Shown one piece after another: positions 17,971-25,375 of a DNA stretch of 64,000 bases. Location of the stretch: contig CAVURD010000028.1 in the NCBI GenBank assembly GCA_963743785.1, forward strand, positions 1 to 64,000, in the 5' to 3' direction. Numbering within the stretch: position 1 is the first letter of the stretch; every line of letters starts with the position of its first letter. The notes beneath the pieces were generated by a model. That model was given only the letters and a program-made list of their open reading frames with translations. It made no database searches and was not told the origin of the DNA. The stretch comes from Bog-473 sp963743785. GTDB taxonomy: Bacteria; Actinomycetota; Acidimicrobiia; Acidimicrobiales; RAAP-2. The position numbers and the translations under genes are program-made.

Positions 17971-18132
17971 TCGCTCACACCTTATTGCTCAGTCTAGTCT
18001 TTGGTTGGCAAGCGGCGTCAGTGGTTGAACCGCGGCGGGCAGGGTATGAATTCTTCGCCGGGAAGCGGGACACGTCCCCGGTCGCCAGGAGCCGGGCCGC
18101 GGCAGGTGGCTCGGTCTTCTGGCGCGCAATCA

Positions 18133-18369
18133 CTAAAGCCCAAACTCCTCCGCGCCATCGAGCCGGTAGTGTTCACCCGCTTTTGGTGCCCAGCCACAGT
18201 CACACCGAACGAGGTCCGGTCCTGGCTCCGATAGCCACACCCTGAAGCCGCGCAAGCCTGGCTCATACCGCGGATGAAAGTTCTCCGGGCGGACGTGGTT
18301 GTGAACGATGACCTTGCCGCTTTCGGGAGGATGTGCCGGGACGTAGAGGATGTAGCGGATGGCGGTCAC
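18133..18369 (-). CDS. Small conserved protein, HNHVRP...CDCGW type
   Basis: A 78-residue protein. KVIVHNHVRPE, RGFRVWLSEPG and VRCDCGWAPKAGEHYRL match a short actinobacterial hypothetical family with a CxC-GW motif. GTG 18369 gives a compact N-terminus. The frame is open to 18507 but without similarity there, so the start is uncertain. It overlaps low-quality open frames on the other strand that I do not accept. Confidence 0.5.
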   Translation of the reverse strand: MTAIRYILYVPAHPPESGKVIVHNHVRPENFHPRYEPGLRGFRVWLSEPGPDLVRCDCGWAPKAGEHYRLDGAEEFGL

Positions 18370-18507
18370 TCGTCTCGCCAATCCATTTCTCCCATGAAGG
18401 TGAGGGTATCGGTGGCCACTCCACAATCGTCCGCCCCCGCGCCATTGTCGCTCTTCCGCCGTAGCCTCAAGTTCATGTCGAAGTATCGGGATGGCTTCAC
18501 TGAGCAT

Positions 18508-19118
18508 GAGTTCGTCAGGCTGCGGGCGATTGCTCTGGAGATGGGCGCACTCATTCCGGCGCCGCCATCTGCCGAACTCCTCCAGACGGGCCCGGAAGGG
18601 CTAAAGGGATGAAGTGCATCTGCGACCGCAGGGGCTTTGGCGACCGCAAGGCTAACGGGCTCACTCGGAAGTCCTCACGGGGTTCGGGTTGTGATCGAGA
18701 CCTAGGGAAGAAAATCCAGTACTTGCTCGTCGCCGATGAGAAATGGGCCTATGCCGATCGCCGCCAATGCTTCATTGAAGTCAGTGTTCGAGCTACTTCC
18801 GGCCGCGCTGTTTCTGCTCGCGCCACAGAGAGATCAGATGGGTGTATCCCGGCGAATTCATCCACGTGACCAAGGGTTTCGCTGGCGGTTCCCCACGCCA
18901 CCGTGGCCACAAGCGCCCGACCCTTTTCCTCGTCTGTACGCGATAGCGCACTGAAGACTTGCCCGGAAGTCCATACTTCGCACTAGGAAAAAGTGCAGCC
19001 ATTGGGCCCCGCCGAAAGGCCCACAGGCAGCCCCTGACCACCCGCCGCCCTGTTCCGGCGTGAACTCCTGAGGCTGGATCTATACCCCACCCGCCGGACG
19101 GCCTAAACCAGTCCTGCG
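18508..19118. other. No confident gene
   Basis: Several open frames exist on both strands, but none shows a family motif or a ribosome binding site. A possible short plus-strand frame from ATG 18475 (MSKYRDGFTEHEFVRLRAIA) is the only one with protein-like composition; it is not supported well enough to call. Confidence 0.35.
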
Positions 19119-19457
19119 TCATGCCTCAATGTTCAAGAGGCTGGACAATCCCACAACCTCAAACAATCTCAATGAGCGCGGCGTCGACGAGCGGATGATG
19201 AGCTCGCCACCGCTCGCCGCCAGCCGCTTGTGCGCGGATACCAAGATGTCCAATCCGGTTGAATCTATGTAGGTGGTGTGCTCTAGATCGACCACCACTT
19301 CGTGCACGTCGGCCTGGGTCGCCGCTAGAAGATGCTTTTGGAGCAGCGGCGCGCCGGCGAGGTCGAGTTCTCCTGAAATAGAGAGGACGAGCCGATTTTG
19401 CGAGCGCTCCTCACCGATTTTGAGCAGTCCAGGTTCGGATTCCATTTCCAGTGTCAT
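19119..19457 (-). CDS. STAS-domain anti-anti-sigma factor
   Basis: A 112-residue STAS protein with TTYIDSTGLDILVSAHKRLA; Ser66 is the expected phosphorylation site. ATG 19457 is preceded by GGGAG. A second copy lies at 41499-41836, where it is frameshifted, and about 250 bases upstream are also duplicated. A TTGACA-N17-GACAAT pair lies about 90 bases upstream and could be a housekeeping promoter. Function as for RsbV-type regulators; no kinase gene is adjacent. Confidence 0.85.
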   Translation of the reverse strand: MTLEMESEPGLLKIGEERSQNRLVLSISGELDLAGAPLLQKHLLAATQADVHEVVVDLEHTTYIDSTGLDILVSAHKRLAASGGELIIRSSTPRSLRLFEVVGLSSLLNIEA

Positions 19458-19599
19458 CGCCCAAACTCCCATTCGAAATCGATCCAACAGGGCAACAGCT
19501 CTGTAGCTAAATTGTCTGTAATCCGCGCTTTTCTGTCAAGGTAGAAATTTACCCAACGGTCACACCAGTCAAGAGGGGGCGCGGCCGCGAACGGGCAGG

Positions 19600-19704
19600 T
19601 CAAGGTTGAAAACCGGACCTGAATGGAGTCAGCTCGGGCCCTCGTCGCCTAGCCCCGACCAGCTCGTCGGTGTGCCGCTCGCATGACACACCTTCGTCCA
19701 GCAC
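19600..19704 (-). pseudogene. Relic of small CER-x2-DEL protein
   Basis: A 34-codon frame reading VLDEGVSCERHTDELVGARR then diverging. It resembles the intact 47-residue protein at 39088-39231 (DEAWVCERYGDELVGLY). A similar relic (RERHADEL) lies near 42040-42085 beside the second STAS copy. It is part of the duplicated STAS segment and probably no longer functional. Confidence 0.35.
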
Positions 19705-19752
19705 TGTCCCATTCGTGCCTGCTTGAGACTTGTGGAAGGTGCTGCGGTTGAT

Positions 19753-19940
19753 CCGTAGCGTTTAGAGGTCCTTGCGGGGTAGCTCAAGAAGTGCCTGCCG
19801 CCGGCTCCTGCCGGTTGGCTTATGTGCGAAGTGTCTCCCGCCGGGACTTCGCCACGGTGTGGCTCAAAAGAGGATCGAGCACAGACAGTCTGCAAGCAGG
19901 AGTGCCCCCGTGGTTTCCCAACACAACCAAGGAGGTAGTC
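19753..19940 (+). ncRNA. Candidate IS110 bridge-RNA region, copy 4
   Basis: The hairpin CCGGC-TCCT-GCCGG (19801-19814) lies 127 bases before the transposase ATG, matching CCGGT-TGTA-ACCGG of copy 2 with a compensatory base-pair change. AAGTGCCTGCCG before it and GTGTGGCTCAAAAGAGGA after it are conserved. This fits a structured guide RNA of an IS110 element. Confidence 0.5.
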
Positions 19941-20960
19941 ATGAATGTGATGATCGGCATCGATCCCCACAAGGCATCGCACACTGCGGTGGCCATCGAC
20001 GGGGATGAAGATCAGCTCTCGAGCTTCAAGGTGCGTGCCACCCGTCGACAGGTGGACCAGTTGATGAGTTGGGCGCAGCCATTCGACAAGCGCACCTGGG
20101 CCATCGAGTCGGCCGGCGGGTTGGGGTATCTTCTGGCCCAACAGCTCGTCGCTCGGGGTGAAGACGTGCTCGATGTGCCGGCCACCTCTGGCGTCTCGCA
20201 TCCGGGTGCTCGCCACCAAGCGGTCTAACAAGAACGACCCCAACGATGCTCACTCGATCGCCATTGCGGCGCTTCGGGCACCGAGGCTTCGCTCGTCGAG
20301 CCGGCGGACCATTGTCGAGGTATTGCGGCTTCTGTCCAAGCGCAACATGGACATCGGCAGTCAGCGGACGAGGGTCGTCTGTCGTCTCCATGCCCTCTTC
20401 GCCGAGCTCTCACCAGGGGGAATTGCCAAGGAAATGTACGTTTCCGACGCCGATGCGCTCATGGCCAAGCTCAACCCTCAGACTCCGGCCCAGCGATGCG
20501 CTTCGATCTGGCCCTTGAGCTCCTCGAGGACGTGCGACGCCTCGATGCCCAGATCAAGGCGTCGCATCGGCGCATCGGAGTGGCCATCAAGGCTTCCGGG
20601 ACGTCGGTCACCGAGATCTACGGGGTGGGCCCGATCTTGGCTGCCGGGCTGATCGGCTACTCGGGCGACGTCCCTCGATTCGCCAACCGAGACGCCTACG
20701 CCTCCTACAACGGCACGGCTCCCATCGAGCTGTCCTCGGGTGGACGAGTCGTGCACCGGGTCTCTCGCCGGGGCAACCGCCAGCTCAATCATGCACTGCA
20801 TATGGCTGCCATCACCCAGGTGCGCAATCCCGGCACACGAGGCCGGGCCTACTTCGAACGCAAGGTTGCCGAAGGCAAAACCAAAAAGGAAGCGGTCAGA
20901 TCGCTCAAGCGAAAGGTCAGCAACGCCGTCTACCGCCAGCTCCTCCTCGACGCCCCATAG
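19941..20960 (+). pseudogene. IS110-family transposase, two frameshifts (copy 4)
   Basis: ATG 19941 follows GGAGG. The N-terminus reads MIGIDPHKASHTAVAIDG and WAIESAGGLGYLLAQQL. An extra T near 20187 shifts the frame into the one carrying NKNDPNDAHSIAIAALRAP. A missing base near 20494 shifts it again into MRFDLALELLEDVRRLDAQI, IYGVGPILAAGLIGYSGDV and GRAYFERKVAEGKTKKEAV, ending at 20960. All domains are present and only the register is lost. Confidence 0.85.
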
Positions 20961-21159
20961 GGGGCCCGGGAGGACACTAGGGAACGACTCATAGCCAGCG
21001 TGACCGGCTCCACACCCTGAACGGCCGGCTCTTCGGCGAAGTCACTCCCGGACCCATACAGAACTCTATGCAGCCGCCTCTGCCGATGCCGGCTTGGACT
21101 CGCCGCGCCCAAAAGATCGTCAAACTTGGGGTCTTGACTCAAAGAGGCTTCGTGTGGCG

Positions 21160-21414
21160 CTAACTAATCGGACGTATCTGGAACAGGTAGAGAACAGCGA
21201 CGACGAGTGCAGCCACGGGCGCGGCCGCCGCGAGTATGACAACCAGGCCAAAAAAGATTCGTACTATCGCCGTCGGGCGCTTTGCCGATCCCTCGGATGG
21301 GTTCACAGATTTGCTATCCGCTGCCCCCGACGACCCGGGTCTGTCCTCACCCGGGCATTCACTGCTCAACGCCGATCGGCGCGTTGCGGCCGGCGAGAAC
21401 AACTTGGGAAACAT
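21160..21414 (-). CDS. Small single-span membrane protein
   Basis: An 84-residue protein from ATG 21414, preceded by GAGAGGTGA. Residues 1-50 are polar, followed by one C-terminal transmembrane segment (VRIFFGLVVILAAAAPVAAL, VVAVLYLF). It begins about 15 bases after the stop of the 43-residue gene, so the two are probably one operon. No family recognised. Confidence 0.45.
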   Translation of the reverse strand: MFPKLFSPAATRRSALSSECPGEDRPGSSGAADSKSVNPSEGSAKRPTAIVRIFFGLVVILAAAAPVAALVVAVLYLFQIRPIS

Positions 21415-21429
21415 ATGGAGGATCACCTC

Positions 21430-21561
21430 TCAGCGTCGGCGCCGACGATGGCCCAGGAACCCCAGAGGGAATATGAGCAGGAGGGGAAGAAAGAGAATAT
21501 GACCGTGGGACACCAGGAAAATACCCGCAGTAATGGCAAGGCCTACGAAGAGCAAGCGCAT
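21430..21561 (-). CDS. 43-residue membrane mini-protein
   Basis: MRLLFVGLAITAGIFLVSHG, then HILFLPLLLIFPLGFLG and a terminal run of five arginines. It has two hydrophobic stretches around a central SHGH motif and a basic tail. Similar SHGH...RRRR mini-proteins occur in actinobacteria. Start ATG 21561, stop TGA 21430. It precedes the 84-residue membrane protein gene on the same strand. Confidence 0.5.
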   Translation of the reverse strand: MRLLFVGLAITAGIFLVSHGHILFLPLLLIFPLGFLGHRRRRR

Positions 21562-21640
21562 GTTACGGCTTTACCAGGCACATATTTGATCGTCTCGGTT
21601 CGTGGAATTGGGATAGGTCGGGGGTGCAACTCAGGAAACA

Positions 21641-21683
21641 GACGGCGATCGACCCCACCCCACTGGTGGGGTCGATCGCCGTC
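21641..21683 (-). terminator. Perfect 19-bp stem hairpin, terminator-like
   Basis: GACGGCGATCGACCCCACC (21641-21659) pairs perfectly with 21665-21683 around the loop CCACT. It lies about 40 bases after the stop of the minus-strand gene at 21723-22025, the right place for a terminator. There is no U-tract, as is common in actinobacteria. Confidence 0.65.
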
Positions 21684-21722
21684 GAGCATCTTGCGCGCTT
21701 AGTCCTGGGTTAGCGCCGTTCG

Positions 21723-22025
21723 TCATAGGCGTCCCTGCTCCGCCTTGGCGAAGCCTCGGCTCACCATGTAGCCCACGGTCAGAATGACGATATAGAACCA
21801 TGCCTTGTCTGCTCGGAAATAGTCAGCGTGATTCTGAGTGGTGCCAACGAGCTTGGACGCCAGCAATACGCCTGCAACGGCGATCGCGTAAATCCAAAAC
21901 TCCGTCGTTTTGAAAGCTAGCTTGGTCTCGGTTGTAAGGCGACGGCGGGGACCGACCTCCTGGTAATTGCTATTCGAGCCGGACTGTGAAGCACTTCTAT
22001 TGTCAGACTTCATTACGTCAGACAC
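21723..22025 (-). CDS. Small two-span membrane protein
   Basis: A 100-residue protein from GTG 22025, with GGAGG seven bases upstream. A polar N-terminus (residues 1-35) is followed by two transmembrane segments (EFWIYAIAVAGVLLASKLVG; AWFYIVILTVGYMVSRGFAK). The FKTTEFWIY and FRADKAWFY stretches resemble an actinobacterial small membrane protein family of unknown function. A sigma-B-like promoter lies 49 bases upstream, divergent from the CsbD/coiled-coil operon. Confidence 0.7.
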   Translation of the reverse strand: MSDVMKSDNRSASQSGSNSNYQEVGPRRRLTTETKLAFKTTEFWIYAIAVAGVLLASKLVGTTQNHADYFRADKAWFYIVILTVGYMVSRGFAKAEQGRL

Positions 22026-22073
22026 ATCTGAACCTCCTTCTTGAGCGACCCCTAGTTGGGAGCGCCCACTTTC

Positions 22074-22098
22074 TTACCCGGGCCGCCCCCTGATAAAC
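22074..22098 (-). promoter_or_regulatory. Sigma-B/F-type promoter
   Basis: On the minus strand: GTTT (22098-22095), 15 bases, GGGTAA (22079-22074). This matches the actinobacterial general-stress consensus GTTT-N14-17-GGGTA. It is 49 bases from the GTG start of the small membrane protein. Confidence 0.65.
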
Positions 22099-22197
22099 GC
22101 TCGATCTCGAATGGGGCGGGCCCAGGCCCATGTCACTGGCCTCGATGCAGTGCCCACACAGTCCAAGGCCTCCGCGGCCGTGCAGCAGGATCGGCTC

Positions 22198-22223
22198 GTT
22201 TAATAACCCGGTGGCTCGGGTAA
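22198..22223 (+). promoter_or_regulatory. Sigma-B/F-type promoter
   Basis: GTTT (22198-22201), 16 bases, GGGTAA (22218-22223), 46 bases before the GTG start of the CsbD-like gene. It is divergent from the matching promoter at 22074-22098; together they form a back-to-back stress promoter pair. Confidence 0.65.
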
Positions 22224-22268
22224 AAAGCGCTGGTACGACCTCCTTCTAATTCTCGATGAGAGTGAATC

Positions 22269-22604
22269 GTGCCCCAAAACGAAAGTGAGGCCTCAGTGGC
22301 CAACGAGAAAACCGCGCGCGGATTGGCCGACAGACTGGCCGGCAAGACGAAAGAGGTCGCAGGTGCGGTCCTTCGAAAGCCAGAGCTCCGGCAAGAAGGG
22401 GAGCTCCATCAACAAGAGGCGCGGGCTGAAGATGACGCTGCCAAGGCGGACTTGGCAGCCCAGCAGCGCGAGGCGGAAGCCGACATAGTCACGAAGGAGC
22501 AAGAGCTGAAAGTGGAGCGCAAACGCCTCGATGCCGAGGTCGCCCAAGAGAACGATGTGGAGCGGATCGATCGAGAGCGGCGCACCAATGAGGCGCGAAA
22601 TTGA
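22269..22604 (+). CDS. CsbD-like stress protein with coiled-coil tail
   Basis: A 111-residue, very charged protein. Residues 17-50 (GLADRLAGKTKEVAGAVLR then KPELRQEGELHQQEA) match the CsbD-like pattern of bacterial general-stress proteins. The rest is an Ala/Glu/Lys/Arg-rich coiled coil. It is the first gene of a three-gene operon behind a sigma-B-type promoter. Its stop lies 17 bases inside the next frame; a single base change would join the two into one about 180-residue protein, so a frameshift is possible. Confidence 0.7.
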   Translation: MPQNESEASVANEKTARGLADRLAGKTKEVAGAVLRKPELRQEGELHQQEARAEDDAAKADLAAQQREAEADIVTKEQELKVERKRLDAEVAQENDVERIDRERRTNEARN

Positions 22605-22815
22605 AGCTGAAGCGCGCCAGAAAGAGGCTGCCAGTCACCACCAAGAAGTGACGCAGGAAAAGGCTATCGATCAAGCTGAAGCTGATGCACTTCGTCAGAA
22701 CCAAGCTGATGAAGCCGAGGCCAGCCGGATTGAACGCGCCGCTAGTGACGTCCGAGATGCCGCTGGAGCATTGGACGCAACCGCCAACCACATCGCCAAT
22801 AAGGAGATTTCGTGA
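22588..22815 (+). CDS. Coiled-coil protein, overlaps CsbD-like gene
   Basis: A 75-residue Ala/Glu/Gln/Arg-rich helical protein (REIEAEARQKEAASHHQEV, QAEADALRQNQADEAEASRI). The ATG lies inside the preceding gene in the +1 frame. It may be a separate translationally coupled gene or the displaced C-terminus of the CsbD-like protein. The stop overlaps the GTG of the next gene (GTGA). Confidence 0.5.
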   Translation: MRREIEAEARQKEAASHHQEVTQEKAIDQAEADALRQNQADEAEASRIERAASDVRDAAGALDATANHIANKEIS

Positions 22816-23429
22816 ACACAGTAATCACAATTACTCGACCCATCATCAGAGGCAGCCTCAAAGGGCTGCGCCTACCGCTCACCGCCATCGAAGGCGTGAC
22901 CCGCAATGTCAATACCAACTGGACCCCCGCCATGGCATATGAGTCCTTCGAAGCCGATACCAAGAGGATTCTTGGTTCACTTGTTGGGGATCATGAACTC
23001 GTCCGAGAAGGCAACTTCCAAAAGGCGAAAATCGAAGAGCTTGTCGATGCCGACCGGCTAGAAACCAAGGCGCTACAAAGGCGACAAGAGGCTAACGCCA
23101 CGCTTCAGTCTCGACAAGACTCCGCCGCGCGCGCACGAGTGCGCGTCGAGAAGCAAGCCCGGCAGCGGTCCGAGAAGATAAACCAAGAAAAAGTGGCAAA
23201 GCAGGCCGCGGCTCGCAAGACGACCCAACGGCGCAAGGAATCCGTCGCTAAAACCACTCAGGCTCGTAAGAAGTCTGTGTCCGTGCAGGCGAGAACCGCC
23301 GATCGCACTCGGATCTCTCAGCAATCGGCCGCGCTGGCAGAACGAAAGCGAGCACTGAAATCCGCCAAAGAGGCACAAGTTCTCAAGGCTGCTCTCAAGA
23401 CCAAGAAGGCACAGCGTAAGGCCAGCTAA
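22812..23429 (+). CDS. Basic coiled-coil protein of actinobacterial stress operon
   Basis: A 205-residue protein from GTG 22812, preceded by AAGGAG. The N-terminal 60 residues (LPLTAIEGVTRNVNTNWTPA, ESFEADTKRILGSLVGDHEL) look like the conserved head of a family sometimes mislabelled 'IF2-like' in actinobacteria. The rest is a long Lys/Arg/Ala/Gln coiled coil. Third gene of the sigma-B-promoted operon. Probably structural or nucleic-acid-associated; function unknown. Confidence 0.65.
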   Translation: MNTVITITRPIIRGSLKGLRLPLTAIEGVTRNVNTNWTPAMAYESFEADTKRILGSLVGDHELVREGNFQKAKIEELVDADRLETKALQRRQEANATLQSRQDSAARARVRVEKQARQRSEKINQEKVAKQAAARKTTQRRKESVAKTTQARKKSVSVQARTADRTRISQQSAALAERKRALKSAKEAQVLKAALKTKKAQRKAS

Positions 23430-24370
23430 ACGCCTTGAATCGGACCGGGTTTCATGCAGACTCGTTTTGTCTGTGATGTCACCAATTCCGGTGCTGCAGT
23501 CTGACGGTAGTAGTTCTCTTCGAACTCTGCCGGGGGGATCTTGCCGATCTCGTTGTGGATGCGGCGGTTGTTGAACCAATCGACGTAGGTGAGGGTGGCC
23601 CATTCGACATGGTCGACGTTCTTCCAGGGCCCCCGGCGGTGGATCAGCTCGGTCTTGTAGAGCCCGTTGAAGCTCTCGGCAAGGGCATTGTCATAGGAAT
23701 CACCTTTGCTACCAACGCTGTTGACCACACCGGCTTCGGCCAGCCGCTCGGTATAGCGAATTGCGAGATATTGAACGCCCCTGTCGCTGTGATGGACGAG
23801 ACCGTCGAGGTCCCGGTCGGATCTCGCATAGATGGCCATTTCCAAGGCGTCGATGGCCAAGTCGCTGCGCAGTGAGGTCGACGTCTGCCACCCGACCACG
23901 CAGCGGCTGAAGACGTCGATCACGAAGGCGACGTAGACCCAGCCGGTGAACGTCTTGACATAGGTCAGATCCGCCACCCACAAACGGTTGGGACGATCAG
24001 CCACGAACTGGCGATTCACCAAGTCGGCGGGCCGATGCTGGGCTTCGTCAGCGATCGTGGTTCGCTTGAATGCTTTGCCCCGCCGGGCTCCACTCAGATG
24101 CAGGTCCTTCATCAGGCGTCGACCGTGCAGCGGGTGACCTGGTGGCCTTCCCGGTTCATCTGGGTCCAGACCTTGTCAGCCCATAGACGTCGAGGTTCTC
24201 GCGGTGGACCCGGGCGACTTGGGCTTGAGGGCCTCGTCGCGGACCTTGCGGGCACACGGTGGCCGCCGTTTGGCGGCGTAGTAGGTCCGGGAAGCGAACT
24301 GCAACGTGATGCAGATCGGCTCGACTCCCCAGCGATCCTTCCTTGAATCGATGTAGCGGACTACCTCTTC
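23426..24370 (-). pseudogene. IS3-family transposase OrfB, multiple frameshifts
   Basis: The intact C-terminal part (23426-24112) has all three DDE residues: VADLTYVKTFTGW, HHSDRGVQYLA and NALAESFNGLYK. The N-terminal HTH part (EVVRYIDSRKDRWGVEPIC, VARVHRENLDVYG) lies in two other frames between 24113 and 24370. At least three single-base losses (near 24124, 24184 and 24217) separate them. orfA is absent: the element ends at a junction with an opposite-strand IS3 fragment near 24370. Confidence 0.8.
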
Positions 24371-24800
24371 GGTCGAAGGCGAGAAGCTCGGGGTCCATCC
24401 CGAGTCGATCCGGGGCTGGGTCAACCGCCAGCAGACCGATGCCGGCGAACGCCCAGGGTTGACCACCGACGAGCGAGCGAAACTCAAGGAACTCGAACGG
24501 GAGAACCGCGAGTTGAAGCGGTCCAATGAGATCCTGCGCCGGGCCTCGGCGTATTTCGCGGAGGCGGAGCTCGACCGCCCGTGGAAGTAATCGTCGACTT
24601 CATCGACGAGAACAAAGAGGAGCTCGGGGTCGAGCCCGTCTGCAAGGAACTGCAGGTGGCTCCGAGCACGTATTACGCCGCCAAGTCCCGACCGCTCTCG
24701 GCCCGTGCAGCACGAGACGCTCAGTTGGTCCCCATGCTGGTCGCCATCTGGACGGCCAACTACCGGGCCTATGGGGTCCGCAAGCTCTGGCGGGCCGCGC
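24370..24800 (+). pseudogene. IS3-family orfA/orfB fragment
   Basis: The 3' part of orfA (KLGVHPESIRGWVNRQQ, LKELERENRELKRSNEILRR, stop 24588-24590) overlaps the 5' part of orfB (GVEPVCKELQVAPSTYYAAK, YRAYGVRKLW). The orfB sequence ends abruptly near 24795 at the acetyltransferase fragment. It belongs to the same IS3 subgroup as its head-to-head neighbour. Both ends are truncated. Confidence 0.75.
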
Positions 24801-24839
24801 CAAGCCGACGGAAGCGACATGCAGTCGCTGGGACAATTG

Positions 24840-25192
24840 CTTTCGCCTACCGCAAGAGTCCTGGCGGATCGGATGCGCGAGCTTGTTGACTCCGATGAGA
24901 CCGTCGTCCTCCTAGCTGGAGACGGTCCGGATGGTTTGTCTGTCCTTCGGTTCCGACGAGCCATCTGGAGCGAGGGCTTGGAGTGCTACTTGGCGGAGTT
25001 GTATGTCAAGCCGTCGCAGCGCGGACGTGGGATTGGACGAGCGCTGCTGGACATTTCGCCGCGCGTCAGCGGGGAGCCCACACAATTGACCTCGGAACTG
25101 ACGAAACGGATACCACAGCCAGGCACCTGTATGAAAGCCACGGCTTTTCGAATCGGGCGAATGGAAAGGACGGCGCAGTGATGTACGTCTAG
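24840..25192 (+). pseudogene. GNAT acetyltransferase, truncated and frameshifted
   Basis: Acetyl-CoA-binding motif A of the GNAT fold is clear (LAELYVKPSQRGRGIGRALL). About 20 bases later the reading frame changes and the rest continues as RQRGAHTIDLGTDETDTTAR and HLYESHGFSN, ending at 25192. The N-terminus is cut off by the IS3 fragment. Not functional as read. Confidence 0.75.
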
Positions 25193-25375
25193 GACGGGAA
25201 CTGTGACCAGGTGGTCGCAACCCGAGTTCAAATGCGAATCATTGCGGTCAGCGTTGAAGGGTCGGTGCGATACCGATGAGGGACGCCTCGTCAGGGCGGG
25301 CCACGGCTCCAATCTCAAGAAAGAGAGGTGCAAGCGCGTCTCGCGATGGCCGCTGACACTTGTCCCGTGACGCAC

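Larger units (their letters stand above)
19752..21052 (+). mobile_element. IS110-family element, copy 4
   Basis: Same subgroup as copy 2. The 5' end CCGTAGCGTTTAGAGGTCC (19753-19771) and the 3' block between CCCGGGAG (20965-20972) and CTCCCGG (21045-21051) are conserved between the two. It lies directly upstream of the duplicated STAS segment. Confidence 0.6.
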
